This document shows positions 26,959 to 35,384 of a stretch of DNA of 64,000 nt, one piece after another. The stretch comes from Paracoccaceae bacterium. Lineage in GTDB: Bacteria > Pseudomonadota > Alphaproteobacteria > Rhodobacterales > Rhodobacteraceae. The notes below the pieces were generated by a model. It was not told the origin of the DNA. It searched no databases and saw only the letters and a program-made list of their open reading frames with translations. Position numbers and translations under genes: made by a program. The first letter of the stretch is position 1; each line of letters opens with the position of its first letter. The stretch is taken from the NCBI GenBank assembly GCA_021296235.1, contig JAGWAS010000010.1:104524-168523 (forward strand), in the 5' to 3' direction.

Positions 26959-26973
26959 TTTACCAGTGGTAAA
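26959..26973. promoter_or_regulatory. Perfect palindrome, likely XRE-cupin operator
   Basis: TTTACC-AGT-GGTAAA, a perfect 6-bp inverted repeat with 3-base centre, 65 bases upstream of the regulator start. A related half-site, TTTACC, also occurs at 26917-26922. Autoregulation is the simplest reading. Confidence 0.55.
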
Positions 26974-27112
26974 AACATGAATAGATTGGTTGCAAAGATC
27001 TTGAGCGGGCGCCACTGATCGGCAGTGGAAATGCATCAATGAGTCTACGGCAATCCAACCGGATTCTGCCGGAATGTTGTGCGGGTTCTGAAAGTTGGGT
27101 GACCAGGCCGGT

Positions 27113-28282
27113 TCAGCCGGACACCCCCTCGATTCCCTCCCGGGTCTCGGCGATCACCAAATCGACAACCCGGCGGAGTGCCTCCATTCTGGAGTCTCCC
27201 TCAACGCGCCGCAGATTGTAGAGATCAGATTGACGATCCGCCCCCGAACCTTGCCTGACGATGTCCAGGGCGTAACGAACCTCGGCTTCGCATCCGAGTG
27301 CCTGAGCATCCGGAATGAGATCCTCAATCAGGCCCAACACTTCGTCATGGATGTCCACGACACCTTTCTGCCGCTTGGAATCGCCGAAGAATGCAAACAC
27401 GCCGTATCGTTGGGCAACCCAGCGATTCTCTGCAATCAACTCGGTCAGCGGTTCGGGCGGCAGTGTACCTTCTCGATCCTGGCGCATGAGCAACCGAATC
27501 AGGGACGCGTAAAGTGCTGCAACACAGATAGCATCTTCAAGGCGGGTGCAAACATCGCAGATGCGCATCTCCACTGTGGGATACGTTTGGGAGGGGCGTA
27601 TGTCCCACCAAAGCTCGCTTGCGTTTTCGATGAATTTCATGCCGCGGTAGTGATCCAGCAGTCGTTCATATTCAGCCCATGAGCCCAGAGGCCCCGGAAG
27701 GCCGGTGCGGGGCAGGCAGCCGATTGCTGTCAATCTCCACGATTTGAACCCGGTATTGCCCCCTGAGAAGAATGGAGAAGAGGTGGACAGCGCGTGCAGG
27801 AGAGGAAGATGGCGACGGAACGCCGTCATGACCCTGATACGGGATTCGGCATCGCCGAAACCGGCATGAATATGCATGCCGCCAACAATGAAGCGTCGCA
27901 GATTGTCCTGCAGGGAATCTGCCAGCCTGTCATAGCGCGCACCCACTGATCTCTCCTGTTCCCGCCAAGAGGCAAATGGATGCGTGGACGCAGCCAGCAC
28001 TGAGGCTCCGTGTTGCTCCGCGGCATCAATGGCAATCCGCCTGGTTTCCTGCAGGGCTTCGCGCAGTTCTGCAATCGAATGGCAGACACGGGTGTTGGTT
28101 TCAATTTGGGACCGCAGGACTTCGCGCACGACCCTGTGCGGGCTTTGCACCCGCTCGCAGGCATCGAAAATAGCGGGATCCGGATCAACCAGCAGGTCAC
28201 GGGATTCCGGGTCGACAAGGAAAAACTCCTCTTCGATCCCAAGCGAAATCGCGGGGCCATCCTCTTGAGATGCGTTGGTCAT
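27113..28282 (-). CDS. YbdK-type carboxylate-amine ligase (glutamate-cysteine ligase 2 family)
   Basis: 389 residues from the ATG at 28282, preceded by GGAG at 6 bases; an ATG at 28300 and a far-upstream frame exist but lack a site. Landmarks are ISLGIEEEFFLVDPESRDLL, VREVLRSQIETNTRVC, FIVGGMHIHAGF, and the C-terminal ELWWDIRPSQTYPTVEMRICDV that forms the Mg-ATP site. E. coli YbdK has weak glutamate-cysteine ligase activity, but the real substrate of most members is unknown. It is a single gene, not clearly in either neighbouring operon. Confidence 0.88.
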   Translation of the reverse strand: MTNASQEDGPAISLGIEEEFFLVDPESRDLLVDPDPAIFDACERVQSPHRVVREVLRSQIETNTRVCHSIAELREALQETRRIAIDAAEQHGASVLAASTHPFASWREQERSVGARYDRLADSLQDNLRRFIVGGMHIHAGFGDAESRIRVMTAFRRHLPLLHALSTSSPFFSGGNTGFKSWRLTAIGCLPRTGLPGPLGSWAEYERLLDHYRGMKFIENASELWWDIRPSQTYPTVEMRICDVCTRLEDAICVAALYASLIRLLMRQDREGTLPPEPLTELIAENRWVAQRYGVFAFFGDSKRQKGVVDIHDEVLGLIEDLIPDAQALGCEAEVRYALDIVRQGSGADRQSDLYNLRRVEGDSRMEALRRVVDLVIAETREGIEGVSG

Positions 28283-29010
28283 TTTTTGCTCCGCGGCCAT
28301 GTTGTGAGTGAAGGAGCGGAATGCTCGGGCAGTGAACCGCGATCCGACGGGCTTATGCCAAACATGCCAAAGGGAAACTGCGGGTGCCCTGCGCGAGCCG
28401 GTTGGCATGCAACTGAGACCTCAATCCGATGCCATGGAGGCGCATTCGCAACATCGCCTGCAGGAATTCCCGCAACAAGAAACCCGGATTGATCCAAACA
28501 AGGGATGCGTCGGTCGCTTGCAAATTCGGTTTGTCCAAAAGTGCCCTTCAAGGGTGGACTGAATGTCGGCATTGACATGGAAGGCTCCGATTAAAGCAGC
28601 GATTCGTATACAGATATGAGCGCGGTGAGGCCAACCTGAATTTGGCGGGTTCGGAGAACGGAATTTGATGCAGCAACGCAAGGAACTGAGCAGAAATTTG
28701 CAATCGTCCTGGAAGGGGCCATGCCCGCACAATTCCATCGCAATGAGTATCCTCTTCCGGGTGTGTCAAATCAGATCTTGACCTGCGCGACCGTTGCCTT
28801 CGTGGTGGGCGCCTGCCGGACGTGGGCCATCAGCGGGAAGGCGGCATTCGGAAAACCGGGTCGAATTGCTTCGCTCAGTTTTCGTGGTGTCCCGGAATCT
28901 CGTATGGCAGGACGAGTGGAATGGGCCGTTGCCCGCAATGACTGAACATCCTCATCCATCAACGGACTTGCCGTTGGTTCCCCCGAATTGGGAACCGGCA
29001 TGAATGGCAT
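28283..29010. other. Gene-poor gap
   Basis: 728 bases between the YbdK gene and the end of the amino-sugar operon. Short frames on both strands lack family-like sequence. The stretch near 28840-28945 contains GGGCCGTTGCCC and nearby GC-rich words that could fold weakly. No tRNA or terminator with a T run was seen. Confidence 0.45.
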
Positions 29011-30057
29011 TCAGGTAGTTTCCGTAACCTTCTGCAGCCCGGATGGCTGATCGGCATTCTCGCCGAGCTTGCGGCAGAGGGTTTCGACGTATGCATAGAA
29101 CGCCGTTATCTGCGTCAACGGCACCAGCAGCGGGTGGCCGGATTGCGGAATCGCCAACCGGTCGGGTTGTGCCTGATCGTCGGTTACCAGAAATGTTCTT
29201 GCCAATCTGCCCTGCAGTTCAGCCTCAGCCGCAAGAATGGATCTTCTGGCACCGTCGGAAGAATCGAACAGGAGCGCCAAAAAGCTCCTGTTTGCCAATA
29301 CAACCGGACCATGCATGACTTCCGCTGCGGAATATGCCTCTGCGTGCAGCCGGCACGTCTCCTTCAATTTGAGTGCAGCCTCCTGGGCGACCGCATATCC
29401 CGGCCCGCGCCCGATGCAAAAGAGCGAACCTGAACGCGCCATCGGAACCTCGGCGCGAGACCAGTCGCAATCCAAGGCCAGGCGAGCGGTATTCGGGAAC
29501 CTTCTGAGAGACTCTTCAAGCGATCTGTCATTTAGAAATCCGGACAAAACGCCCAAACCGGCAAACAACATGGACACAAATGACTTCGTGGCTGCAACAG
29601 CGGTTTCCGGACCTGCAAGAACCGCCAGGGCAATGTCGGATGCCTGCTCCACCGGGCTGCTGGATTGGTTGACGATTGCAACTGTTCGGGCGTTGCCGAC
29701 GGACGCTGCGCGCACGAACGCCGCGAGGTCGGGACTGCAGCCTGATTGCGAAAAGGTCATGCAAACAAATCCGGAAAGGTTGAGCGGTGCCGAATACACC
29801 GACGCCACCGAGGGTCCGATTGAGACCACCGGAATCCCAGTCCTGGATTCAACAACATACTTGAAGAAATTGGCAGCATGTTCAGAGGTTCCCCGGGCGC
29901 AGGTCACAAAGCCGCGGGGGCGGTGGACCGACAATTCCCTTCCGAAATCCAGATACCTTTCCAAGCCATTGTCGATCTGACGCTGAAGCACATCAGGAAT
30001 TTCGGCGATTTCCTTCGCCATTTGGCTTGCCTTGAGGTTTTTTTTCAAGTCAGTCAA
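29011..30057 (-). CDS. Double-SIS-domain sugar phosphate protein, NagB-II/GlmS-isomerase-like
   Basis: 348 residues with two SIS domains and no glutaminase domain. The first has ARGTSEHAA (54-62) and SQSGCSPD (103-110); the second has GRGPGYAVAQEAALKLKE (216-233) with E233, then HAEAYSAAEVMHGP with H249. The C-terminus DQPSGLQKVTETT resembles the lysine-bearing tail of GlmS and NagB-II. These positions correspond to the isomerase Glu/His/Lys, so deamination or isomerisation of glucosamine-6-phosphate-like sugars is likely. It overlaps the ABC ATPase gene by 8 bases and ends the operon. AgaS- or FrlB-like activities are alternatives. Confidence 0.85.
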   Translation of the reverse strand: MTDLKKNLKASQMAKEIAEIPDVLQRQIDNGLERYLDFGRELSVHRPRGFVTCARGTSEHAANFFKYVVESRTGIPVVSIGPSVASVYSAPLNLSGFVCMTFSQSGCSPDLAAFVRAASVGNARTVAIVNQSSSPVEQASDIALAVLAGPETAVAATKSFVSMLFAGLGVLSGFLNDRSLEESLRRFPNTARLALDCDWSRAEVPMARSGSLFCIGRGPGYAVAQEAALKLKETCRLHAEAYSAAEVMHGPVVLANRSFLALLFDSSDGARRSILAAEAELQGRLARTFLVTDDQAQPDRLAIPQSGHPLLVPLTQITAFYAYVETLCRKLGENADQPSGLQKVTETT

Positions 30058-30790
30058 CTCCCGTGATCATCGACACAATTTCATTCTTGCTCGTTGCAGC
30101 GGTTTCGCGCACGCCGATCTGGCGTCCTCGTCGCAGCACACAAATCCGGTCCGACAGTCGAAACACCTGATCCAGATTGTGACTGACGATCAGAACGGCA
30201 AGGTTTCGATCCTTGAGCGACAGGATCAGTTCTTCGGCCTTGGCGGTTTCGGCCACCCCGAGCGCAGCTGTGGGTTCGTCCAGAAGAACCAACTTGCTTG
30301 CCCAGTGCGTGGCACGGGCAATGGCCACACCCTGACGCTGTCCGCCACTCAGGTCGCGAATTGTCGACCGAACTGATGGAATCCGAACATCAAGTTCTTC
30401 GACGAGTTCCTGTGTTTCCTTTCGCATGCGGCTCTTGTTCAGAAGGGCAAGGGGCGGAATTGTAAGTTCGCGGCCAAGAAACAGGTTCATGTAGACCGGT
30501 TGCTGGTCGGCAAGGGCAAGATCCTGATAGACGACCTCAATGCCCAAGCTGCGCGCCGAACTCGCACTCGAAAACACCACTGCGCTTCCGTCGAGGTGAA
30601 TTTGTCCCGAAGTTGGCCGGTGCACTCCGGAGACGATCTTTATCAGGGTCGATTTCCCGGCTCCATTGTCGCCAACGAGCGCAACGATTTCTCCGGCGCC
30701 AAGATCCAGTGAGACATCCTGAATGGCAAGAATGGCACCGAACGTCTTGCGGATGCCCTTCAGGGACAGAACCGGCAGGTCAGAAGTCAT
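30050..30790 (-). CDS. Sugar ABC transporter ATP-binding protein, single nucleotide-binding domain
   Basis: 246 residues from the ATG at 30790, which overlaps the YhfX-like gene's stop. Walker A GDNGAGKST is at residues 40-48, the Q-loop precedes LADQQPVYMN, signature LSGGQRQGVAIARA and Walker B LVLLDEPTAALG follow. CUT2 sugar importers usually have a double-length ATPase; a single domain matches FrcA-like systems such as the Sinorhizobium fructose importer. It works with the permease and binding protein encoded upstream. Confidence 0.9.
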   Translation of the reverse strand: MTSDLPVLSLKGIRKTFGAILAIQDVSLDLGAGEIVALVGDNGAGKSTLIKIVSGVHRPTSGQIHLDGSAVVFSSASSARSLGIEVVYQDLALADQQPVYMNLFLGRELTIPPLALLNKSRMRKETQELVEELDVRIPSVRSTIRDLSGGQRQGVAIARATHWASKLVLLDEPTAALGVAETAKAEELILSLKDRNLAVLIVSHNLDQVFRLSDRICVLRRGRQIGVRETAATSKNEIVSMITGVD

Positions 30791-32001
30791 CGCGCCGAGC
30801 AAGCTGCCGTCCATTCGACCTGGACACCGTTTGCGTTCTCGATTGACGTGATTCTTGGATCGCCCCCCGCCACGCCGGATATTCCGACGACATGGGATCG
30901 CGTAACGAAGGCTTGGCCCCGAAAACCGAATATCACGGTGTCACCCACAGACGGCCTGTTGGTCCCGGTGGCGTCAATCTTGCCGTAATAGTCGATCGCG
31001 GAATAGTCCGGAATCTCCACATCCCGCAGAAATCCGGTCTCGACAGTCGCTTCAGGTGAAACCAACGCCCTGACCTGATAGGCCGGAAAGACTGGGTCGA
31101 TGTAGAGGCCTCCACCAAAGCAATAGGCAGTTCCGCCGTGGCTGTGGGAAACTTCGGTCAAATAGAGGACAGCAGGATCCTCCGGAAGTTCCTTGACTGC
31201 GTGGAGCGGTGTGGTCCCATGCAGGCCGTTTCCCGGTTCACACTGTGTTGCACCGGCGTCCGCAAGCATCGGCAGGACAATGGAAGACGTGGTTCCGGGA
31301 GCATTGACCTCAATGTTCCTGCGACCTGTCGCCGCCAGCTTTTCGGCTGCGGCAGAAAGTGTGGAGAAGTTGGGGGTTGGCTTGACGCTGCATGTCGCTG
31401 AATCGAAGAGCAGTGCCGGAAATGTCGTGATGCCGGCAAAGTTGGCACCATCAAGCTCGTCGATCATATCCGCAACCGCGATTATGTCGCGAGCTGGAAA
31501 CCCACCTTCGTGCCCGGAGTAGAAACAGTCGCCCTCCGCCTGGATCCTGGTCAGCAACTTTTGCTCGCGTCCGGCCCCTTTTGATGCAATCGCGGCTTCT
31601 AGCCCCTTTTCGCTGTTGAACACCGTCCAGAAGTCGGGAGTCAGGCGGGAAGCGGCAAAATCTGCCTCGGCGCGGGGAACCTGCACCAAGTGGCCGAGAT
31701 GTCCCGTTTTCAATCCGGCTCGGTCGCATGCAACCGCACATGCCATGTCGACGGCAACCGAACGCTGAATTCCGGCGCGCATTACGGCTTGGCAGAACCC
31801 GGAATGACGCCCAACTTGTTTGGTCATCGCAAAAACCGAAAGGCCAAGTTGCTTTGCTTTTGCACCAAAAAGCAGGGCATTCCTTTCAACGGCATCAAGG
31901 TCAATGACGTACGAGTTTGCCGGAATTTTGTTTTCCCGGTGCAGATTCATCGCCGCCAGGACGAAATCTGGATTGCGTCGCATCAGGGAATTGAGGAACA
32001 T
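30787..32001 (-). CDS. YhfX-like PLP-dependent alanine-racemase-fold protein
   Basis: 404 residues. It opens MFLNSLMRRNPDFVLAAM, very like E. coli YhfX, then YVIDLDAVERNALL leads to the cofactor lysine K61 in SVFAMTKQVGRHSGF. GHLGHLVQVP and the C-terminal beta domain (FGFRGQAFVTRSHVVGI) complete the two-domain fold. YhfX is a predicted amino-acid racemase of unknown substrate, encoded beside the fructose-lysine (frl) genes in E. coli. Its placing inside a sugar ABC operon between the permease and ATPase genes suggests it acts on an amino-acid part of the imported compound. Confidence 0.82.
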   Translation of the reverse strand: MFLNSLMRRNPDFVLAAMNLHRENKIPANSYVIDLDAVERNALLFGAKAKQLGLSVFAMTKQVGRHSGFCQAVMRAGIQRSVAVDMACAVACDRAGLKTGHLGHLVQVPRAEADFAASRLTPDFWTVFNSEKGLEAAIASKGAGREQKLLTRIQAEGDCFYSGHEGGFPARDIIAVADMIDELDGANFAGITTFPALLFDSATCSVKPTPNFSTLSAAAEKLAATGRRNIEVNAPGTTSSIVLPMLADAGATQCEPGNGLHGTTPLHAVKELPEDPAVLYLTEVSHSHGGTAYCFGGGLYIDPVFPAYQVRALVSPEATVETGFLRDVEIPDYSAIDYYGKIDATGTNRPSVGDTVIFGFRGQAFVTRSHVVGISGVAGGDPRITSIENANGVQVEWTAACSAR

Positions 32002-32016
32002 TTTCGTTTCCTTGTT

Positions 32017-32973
32017 TCAGTGAGACGTGTCGCGAAGCGAAACAGCAACTGCGATGAGTATTATCAATCCCCTGACTATCATCTGATCCGATACGCTCAG
32101 GCCCATGAGGATCAACCCGTTGTTCAGCATTCCCATGAGGAGTGATCCGAAAAGGGCCCCAATTATTGAACCCTTGCCTCCCTTCAGTGCCGTTCCCCCA
32201 ACAATGACGGCTGCGATCACGGTCATAAGGTCGCTTTCACCCAAGGTGTATTTGGCGGCCTGCAGCCTTCCAGCATATAGAATGCCGGCAAGCCCCGCGG
32301 TCGCACCGCAGAGGGTGAGCACCAGGAACCGCACCCGCTCGATCCGGATTCCGGCAACCTGAGCCGCACGCGGGTTGTCTCCCGTTGCCAGCACATGTGC
32401 GCCAAACCGGGTGTGCCAATAAAGGAAGTGGCCAACCGCCACCGCCAGAATGGTCCAGATCACCAGGGAAGGAACCGATGCAAGTTTGCCTGAACCAAAG
32501 ATGCCGGTGAAACTGTCGTTGATCACCGGAATGGAACGCAGATTCGTCATTGATCTGGCAATTCCGGCAAAGAGTCCAAGGGTGGCGAGGGTAACTAGAA
32601 AGGACGGCAGCCGGAGATATGCGACCAGCACCCCGTTCAGGGCACCGATCAACGTTCCGGCTCCAATCCCTGCCAAGACTCCAACCAGCATCGGGTAATC
32701 CTGCAGAACAACGGCTGCGGCAAGTGCCGACACCGCTACGGCAGAACCAAAACTGAGGTCGAATTCACCTGCACTTATGACAAAAACCAGTCCGATCGCC
32801 ATGATGGTTGCAGGCGCGGTTTGTAACACGATGTTGGTCAGATTGCGCGTCGTAAGGAACCCGTCATCGTGAAGTGTGAAGGAAAAGAACAAAAAAATGG
32901 TGAAAAAGCCGACATAAATGACCGACTTTTGCAGGTCGAATCCCTTGGGAACTCCAATCCGGCTCATCTTCAT
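32017..32973 (-). CDS. Sugar ABC transporter permease (RbsC/FrcC, CUT2 type)
   Basis: 318 residues with about ten hydrophobic segments. TNIVLQTAPATIMAIGLVFVISAGEFDLSFGS is the strongest CUT2 permease signature, followed by GALNGVLVAYLRLPSFLVTLATLGLFAGIA and ATGDNPRAAQVAGIRIERVRFLVLTLCG with AVIVGGTALKGGKGSIIGALFG, all typical. It forms the channel for the sugar bound by the protein encoded upstream. It lies 63 bases after the binding protein gene, with a GC hairpin in the gap. Confidence 0.92.
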   Translation of the reverse strand: MKMSRIGVPKGFDLQKSVIYVGFFTIFLFFSFTLHDDGFLTTRNLTNIVLQTAPATIMAIGLVFVISAGEFDLSFGSAVAVSALAAAVVLQDYPMLVGVLAGIGAGTLIGALNGVLVAYLRLPSFLVTLATLGLFAGIARSMTNLRSIPVINDSFTGIFGSGKLASVPSLVIWTILAVAVGHFLYWHTRFGAHVLATGDNPRAAQVAGIRIERVRFLVLTLCGATAGLAGILYAGRLQAAKYTLGESDLMTVIAAVIVGGTALKGGKGSIIGALFGSLLMGMLNNGLILMGLSVSDQMIVRGLIILIAVAVSLRDTSH

Positions 32974-33001
32974 CCGGCGTTTCGATTATAGTGATGCCAC
33001 A

Positions 33002-33018
33002 GGCGGACGACGCCCGCC
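33002..33018 (-). promoter_or_regulatory. GC hairpin between sugar-binding protein and permease genes
   Basis: GGCGGAC (33002-33008) pairs with GCCCGCC (33012-33018) with one G-T pair and a 3-base loop, shortly past the binding-protein stop. A TATAAT word follows on the minus strand (32985-32990) without a matching -35. Probably a 3' stabiliser for the upstream message. Confidence 0.4.
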
Positions 33019-33036
33019 CGCGGCAGATTTGTTGTG

Positions 33037-34092
33037 TCAGTTTCCAGCCATAACGGAAGCGGGAGGGGCTATCCTGAGTGACTGCATCCAACCTTCGGCC
33101 ACGTTTCCGGCCGTTACTGTAATTGCAGGTGCTACCGCAAACGGTGGAACCTTTTCGCCAAGCAGGCCAAGCACTCCTGCAGCTGCCATTGCCCGTCCCA
33201 GTTCGTAGGCCTCGTCGGCTATGATGGCAATGACGTTGCCACCCCGAACCATGTCAAGTGCAATTGGCTCGGACAGATCCAGCGTAACAATCTTCGTGCT
33301 CGTGTTTCCGTTTGCCCGCAACGCCGCAAGCACCCCTTCCGCAGGCCCGGCCCAAGTAACGTATATGCCGCCGAGGTCCGGATTCTTGAGCAACATGGCG
33401 TTTGCAATCTCTTCGGCGCGTGCAGGATCGCTGATGCCCTGTTCTGCGACTATCGATATGTTCGGATAATCATTCTCGATCGTGGTTTTGAATGCATTGT
33501 CGCGCTGATTGGTAACGTAATAGTTGGCGTCATGGAAAATCCAACCGACCGAGCCAGAGTTGCTCATTGCCGCGGCCAATGCGTCCGCAGCCTGCTTCCC
33601 CATCTGGAAGAGGTCGTCGGTGACGATTGCCGCGTAGTGGTCCGGATGGACATACCCTGCCGGAAGATTTGAGAGAAACACCAGGCTGACACCAGCTTGT
33701 TTTGCTTCCTCGAATGCAGCCGCCGAAGTCACCGGATCCAACGGCAGGGAAAGGATGATGTCGGGGCCTTTGGTCATTGCCGTCTCAATGTCACTGCGCT
33801 GCTTTGCCGCATCGAATGCGGCATTGGTCGTTGCGACAACCTCAATCCCCAAACGGGTGAACTCATCCGTTGCACCGGCTGTGACGGCATTCACAAAATC
33901 GGACTGGTCATGCCAGAGCATTGCGGCGGTGTGGTTGCCGGCCCGAACTGCCTCTTCACTTGCCGCTGGAACCACGATTGACGAGGAAGGGGTTGCGCTT
34001 TCGCCGTTCGGCCCGATCGTCTGAGCGAAGGCCGCAGTGCTCGCAATGCCGAATGACGCTGCACTGAGCACGGCTTTCAGGATGTAATTCAT
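33037..34092 (-). CDS. Sugar ABC transporter substrate-binding protein (RbsB-like)
   Basis: 351 residues from the ATG at 34092, preceded by AAAGGAG. A signal peptide (MNYILKAVLSAASFGIASTAAFA, cut after about residue 23) leads to a periplasmic-binding fold of the type I pentose/hexose class: AMLWHDQSDFVNAVTAGATDEFTRLGIEVVATTNAAFDAAKQRSDIE, then PDIILSLPLDPVTSAAAF and NPDLGGIYVTWAGPAEGVLAAL. It should bind the operon's sugar in the periplasm. An earlier start at 34149 exists but adds a non-signal extension. Confidence 0.92.
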   Translation of the reverse strand: MNYILKAVLSAASFGIASTAAFAQTIGPNGESATPSSSIVVPAASEEAVRAGNHTAAMLWHDQSDFVNAVTAGATDEFTRLGIEVVATTNAAFDAAKQRSDIETAMTKGPDIILSLPLDPVTSAAAFEEAKQAGVSLVFLSNLPAGYVHPDHYAAIVTDDLFQMGKQAADALAAAMSNSGSVGWIFHDANYYVTNQRDNAFKTTIENDYPNISIVAEQGISDPARAEEIANAMLLKNPDLGGIYVTWAGPAEGVLAALRANGNTSTKIVTLDLSEPIALDMVRGGNVIAIIADEAYELGRAMAAAGVLGLLGEKVPPFAVAPAITVTAGNVAEGWMQSLRIAPPASVMAGN

Positions 34093-34124
34093 GTTGCTCT
34101 CCTTTGTGGTGTGTAATTTGGAAC

Positions 34125-35384
34125 TCACGCTGCCCCGCCAACGCCGCAATATCGCAGCGAAAACAGGGCAAATGAGCGAATTGCCGACAGGTATTGCCGA
34201 ACGTCAATGCGTTCATGGACGGTGTGCGCCACGCTTATGTCGCCAGGGGCGCAGTAAACGGTCGGACAGCCGACTTCGTTGATCAGGAATGGGGACTCGG
34301 ACCAATAGGGAGCACCGCCAATTGAGCCTGAATTGCCGGAAACATCGTTGATTGCACTGGACAGCAACAGTGCAGCCGGCTCGTCGGGCCTAATTTCGGC
34401 GGGCGATCCACCGAGCGGATGGTCTCTGCCGGATGGGTAGGACACCTCAATCGAAATGCCGGCCTGTTCCGGGACAGTCCGCAGCGCCGCCTCAAACATG
34501 GCAACCGCGGTGTCAACGTCTTCGCCTGGCCTGAGTTTTCGTATCAGCGACATCCGGCATTCGCCGGGCACAGCTATATAGCCGCCGCCGTTGATTCCGG
34601 TTACCAGGATTGACGATGCTCCGACCAATTCGTGCTTGGGGCCCGCAGCAAGTTCCTTTTCGTGACACCAGATCGCAGACAACACGGAATGTGCGGCTTT
34701 CAGCGCGTCGGCGCCGAGTTCCGGCTTGCCGAAGTAGGCCGACTTTCCGCGAACCGAGATTTCGGCAATGAAGAATCCGATCTGTGCAGTGCAGACATCA
34801 AGATTCGTCGGCTCGACATAGATGGCGAAATCCGGTTTTGGAATTTCTCCCGATTCAACCAATCCGGCCAGTTTCTTTGCACCGGCACTCCTGCCGGTTC
34901 CCGGCTCGCCGCTCTCCTCGTCTCCGACAAATGCAAATGAAACGCTTCCACCAAGTTGAAATCCCGCAAGCTCAAGCAAGCGAATTGAAGCCAATGACGC
35001 GCAGATTCCACCCTTGAGATCGCATGATCCGCGGCCCCAAATCTCACCGTCGATCAATGCTGCCGAAAACGGGTCCTCCTGTTGCAGGCCTTGCCATTGT
35101 TCTTTCCATCCCTTTACGTGGACGGTGTCGGTATGGCCGACATAGATGAGGGCAGGACCGGGAGCCGTCCCGGTCAACCGGCCCCAAACATTGACCCGTC
35201 CCGGCTGGAATTCGGCCGAGCCGGTGTCCAGCCCAAATTCCTTCATTTCCTCTCGGAGCAGTTCGGCATATCCGGTTTCGTTTCCGGTTATGCTTTCACA
35301 GTTGATGGCGCGACGCAGCAGGGCGATGTCCGCCTCGGGATTCTGGGCCTGCTCAAGCCGGTTGATGATCGCGTCGGTGTTCAT
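34125..35384 (-). CDS. M20-family metallo-deacylase (ArgE/DapE-like)
   Basis: 419 residues. All five di-zinc ligand motifs are readable: YVGHTDTV, GRGSCDLKGG, GDEESGEPGT, YVEPTNLD and AHTVHERI near the end, with a dimerisation lid between. The family removes acyl groups from amino acids or hydrolyses short amide bonds. Its ATG overlaps the ROK stop by 4 bases, so it belongs to the sugar operon. No NagA-type amidohydrolase is present, so this enzyme may supply the deacylation step for an N-acyl amino sugar or an N-acyl amino acid part; that is inference. Confidence 0.88.
   Translation of the reverse strand: MNTDAIINRLEQAQNPEADIALLRRAINCESITGNETGYAELLREEMKEFGLDTGSAEFQPGRVNVWGRLTGTAPGPALIYVGHTDTVHVKGWKEQWQGLQQEDPFSAALIDGEIWGRGSCDLKGGICASLASIRLLELAGFQLGGSVSFAFVGDEESGEPGTGRSAGAKKLAGLVESGEIPKPDFAIYVEPTNLDVCTAQIGFFIAEISVRGKSAYFGKPELGADALKAAHSVLSAIWCHEKELAAGPKHELVGASSILVTGINGGGYIAVPGECRMSLIRKLRPGEDVDTAVAMFEAALRTVPEQAGISIEVSYPSGRDHPLGGSPAEIRPDEPAALLLSSAINDVSGNSGSIGGAPYWSESPFLINEVGCPTVYCAPGDISVAHTVHERIDVRQYLSAIRSFALFSLRYCGVGGAA

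Noticed and set aside
32985-32990. Perfect TATAAT upstream of the sugar permease
   Set aside because: No -35 element at 16-18 bases and the position is inside an operon; more likely chance.
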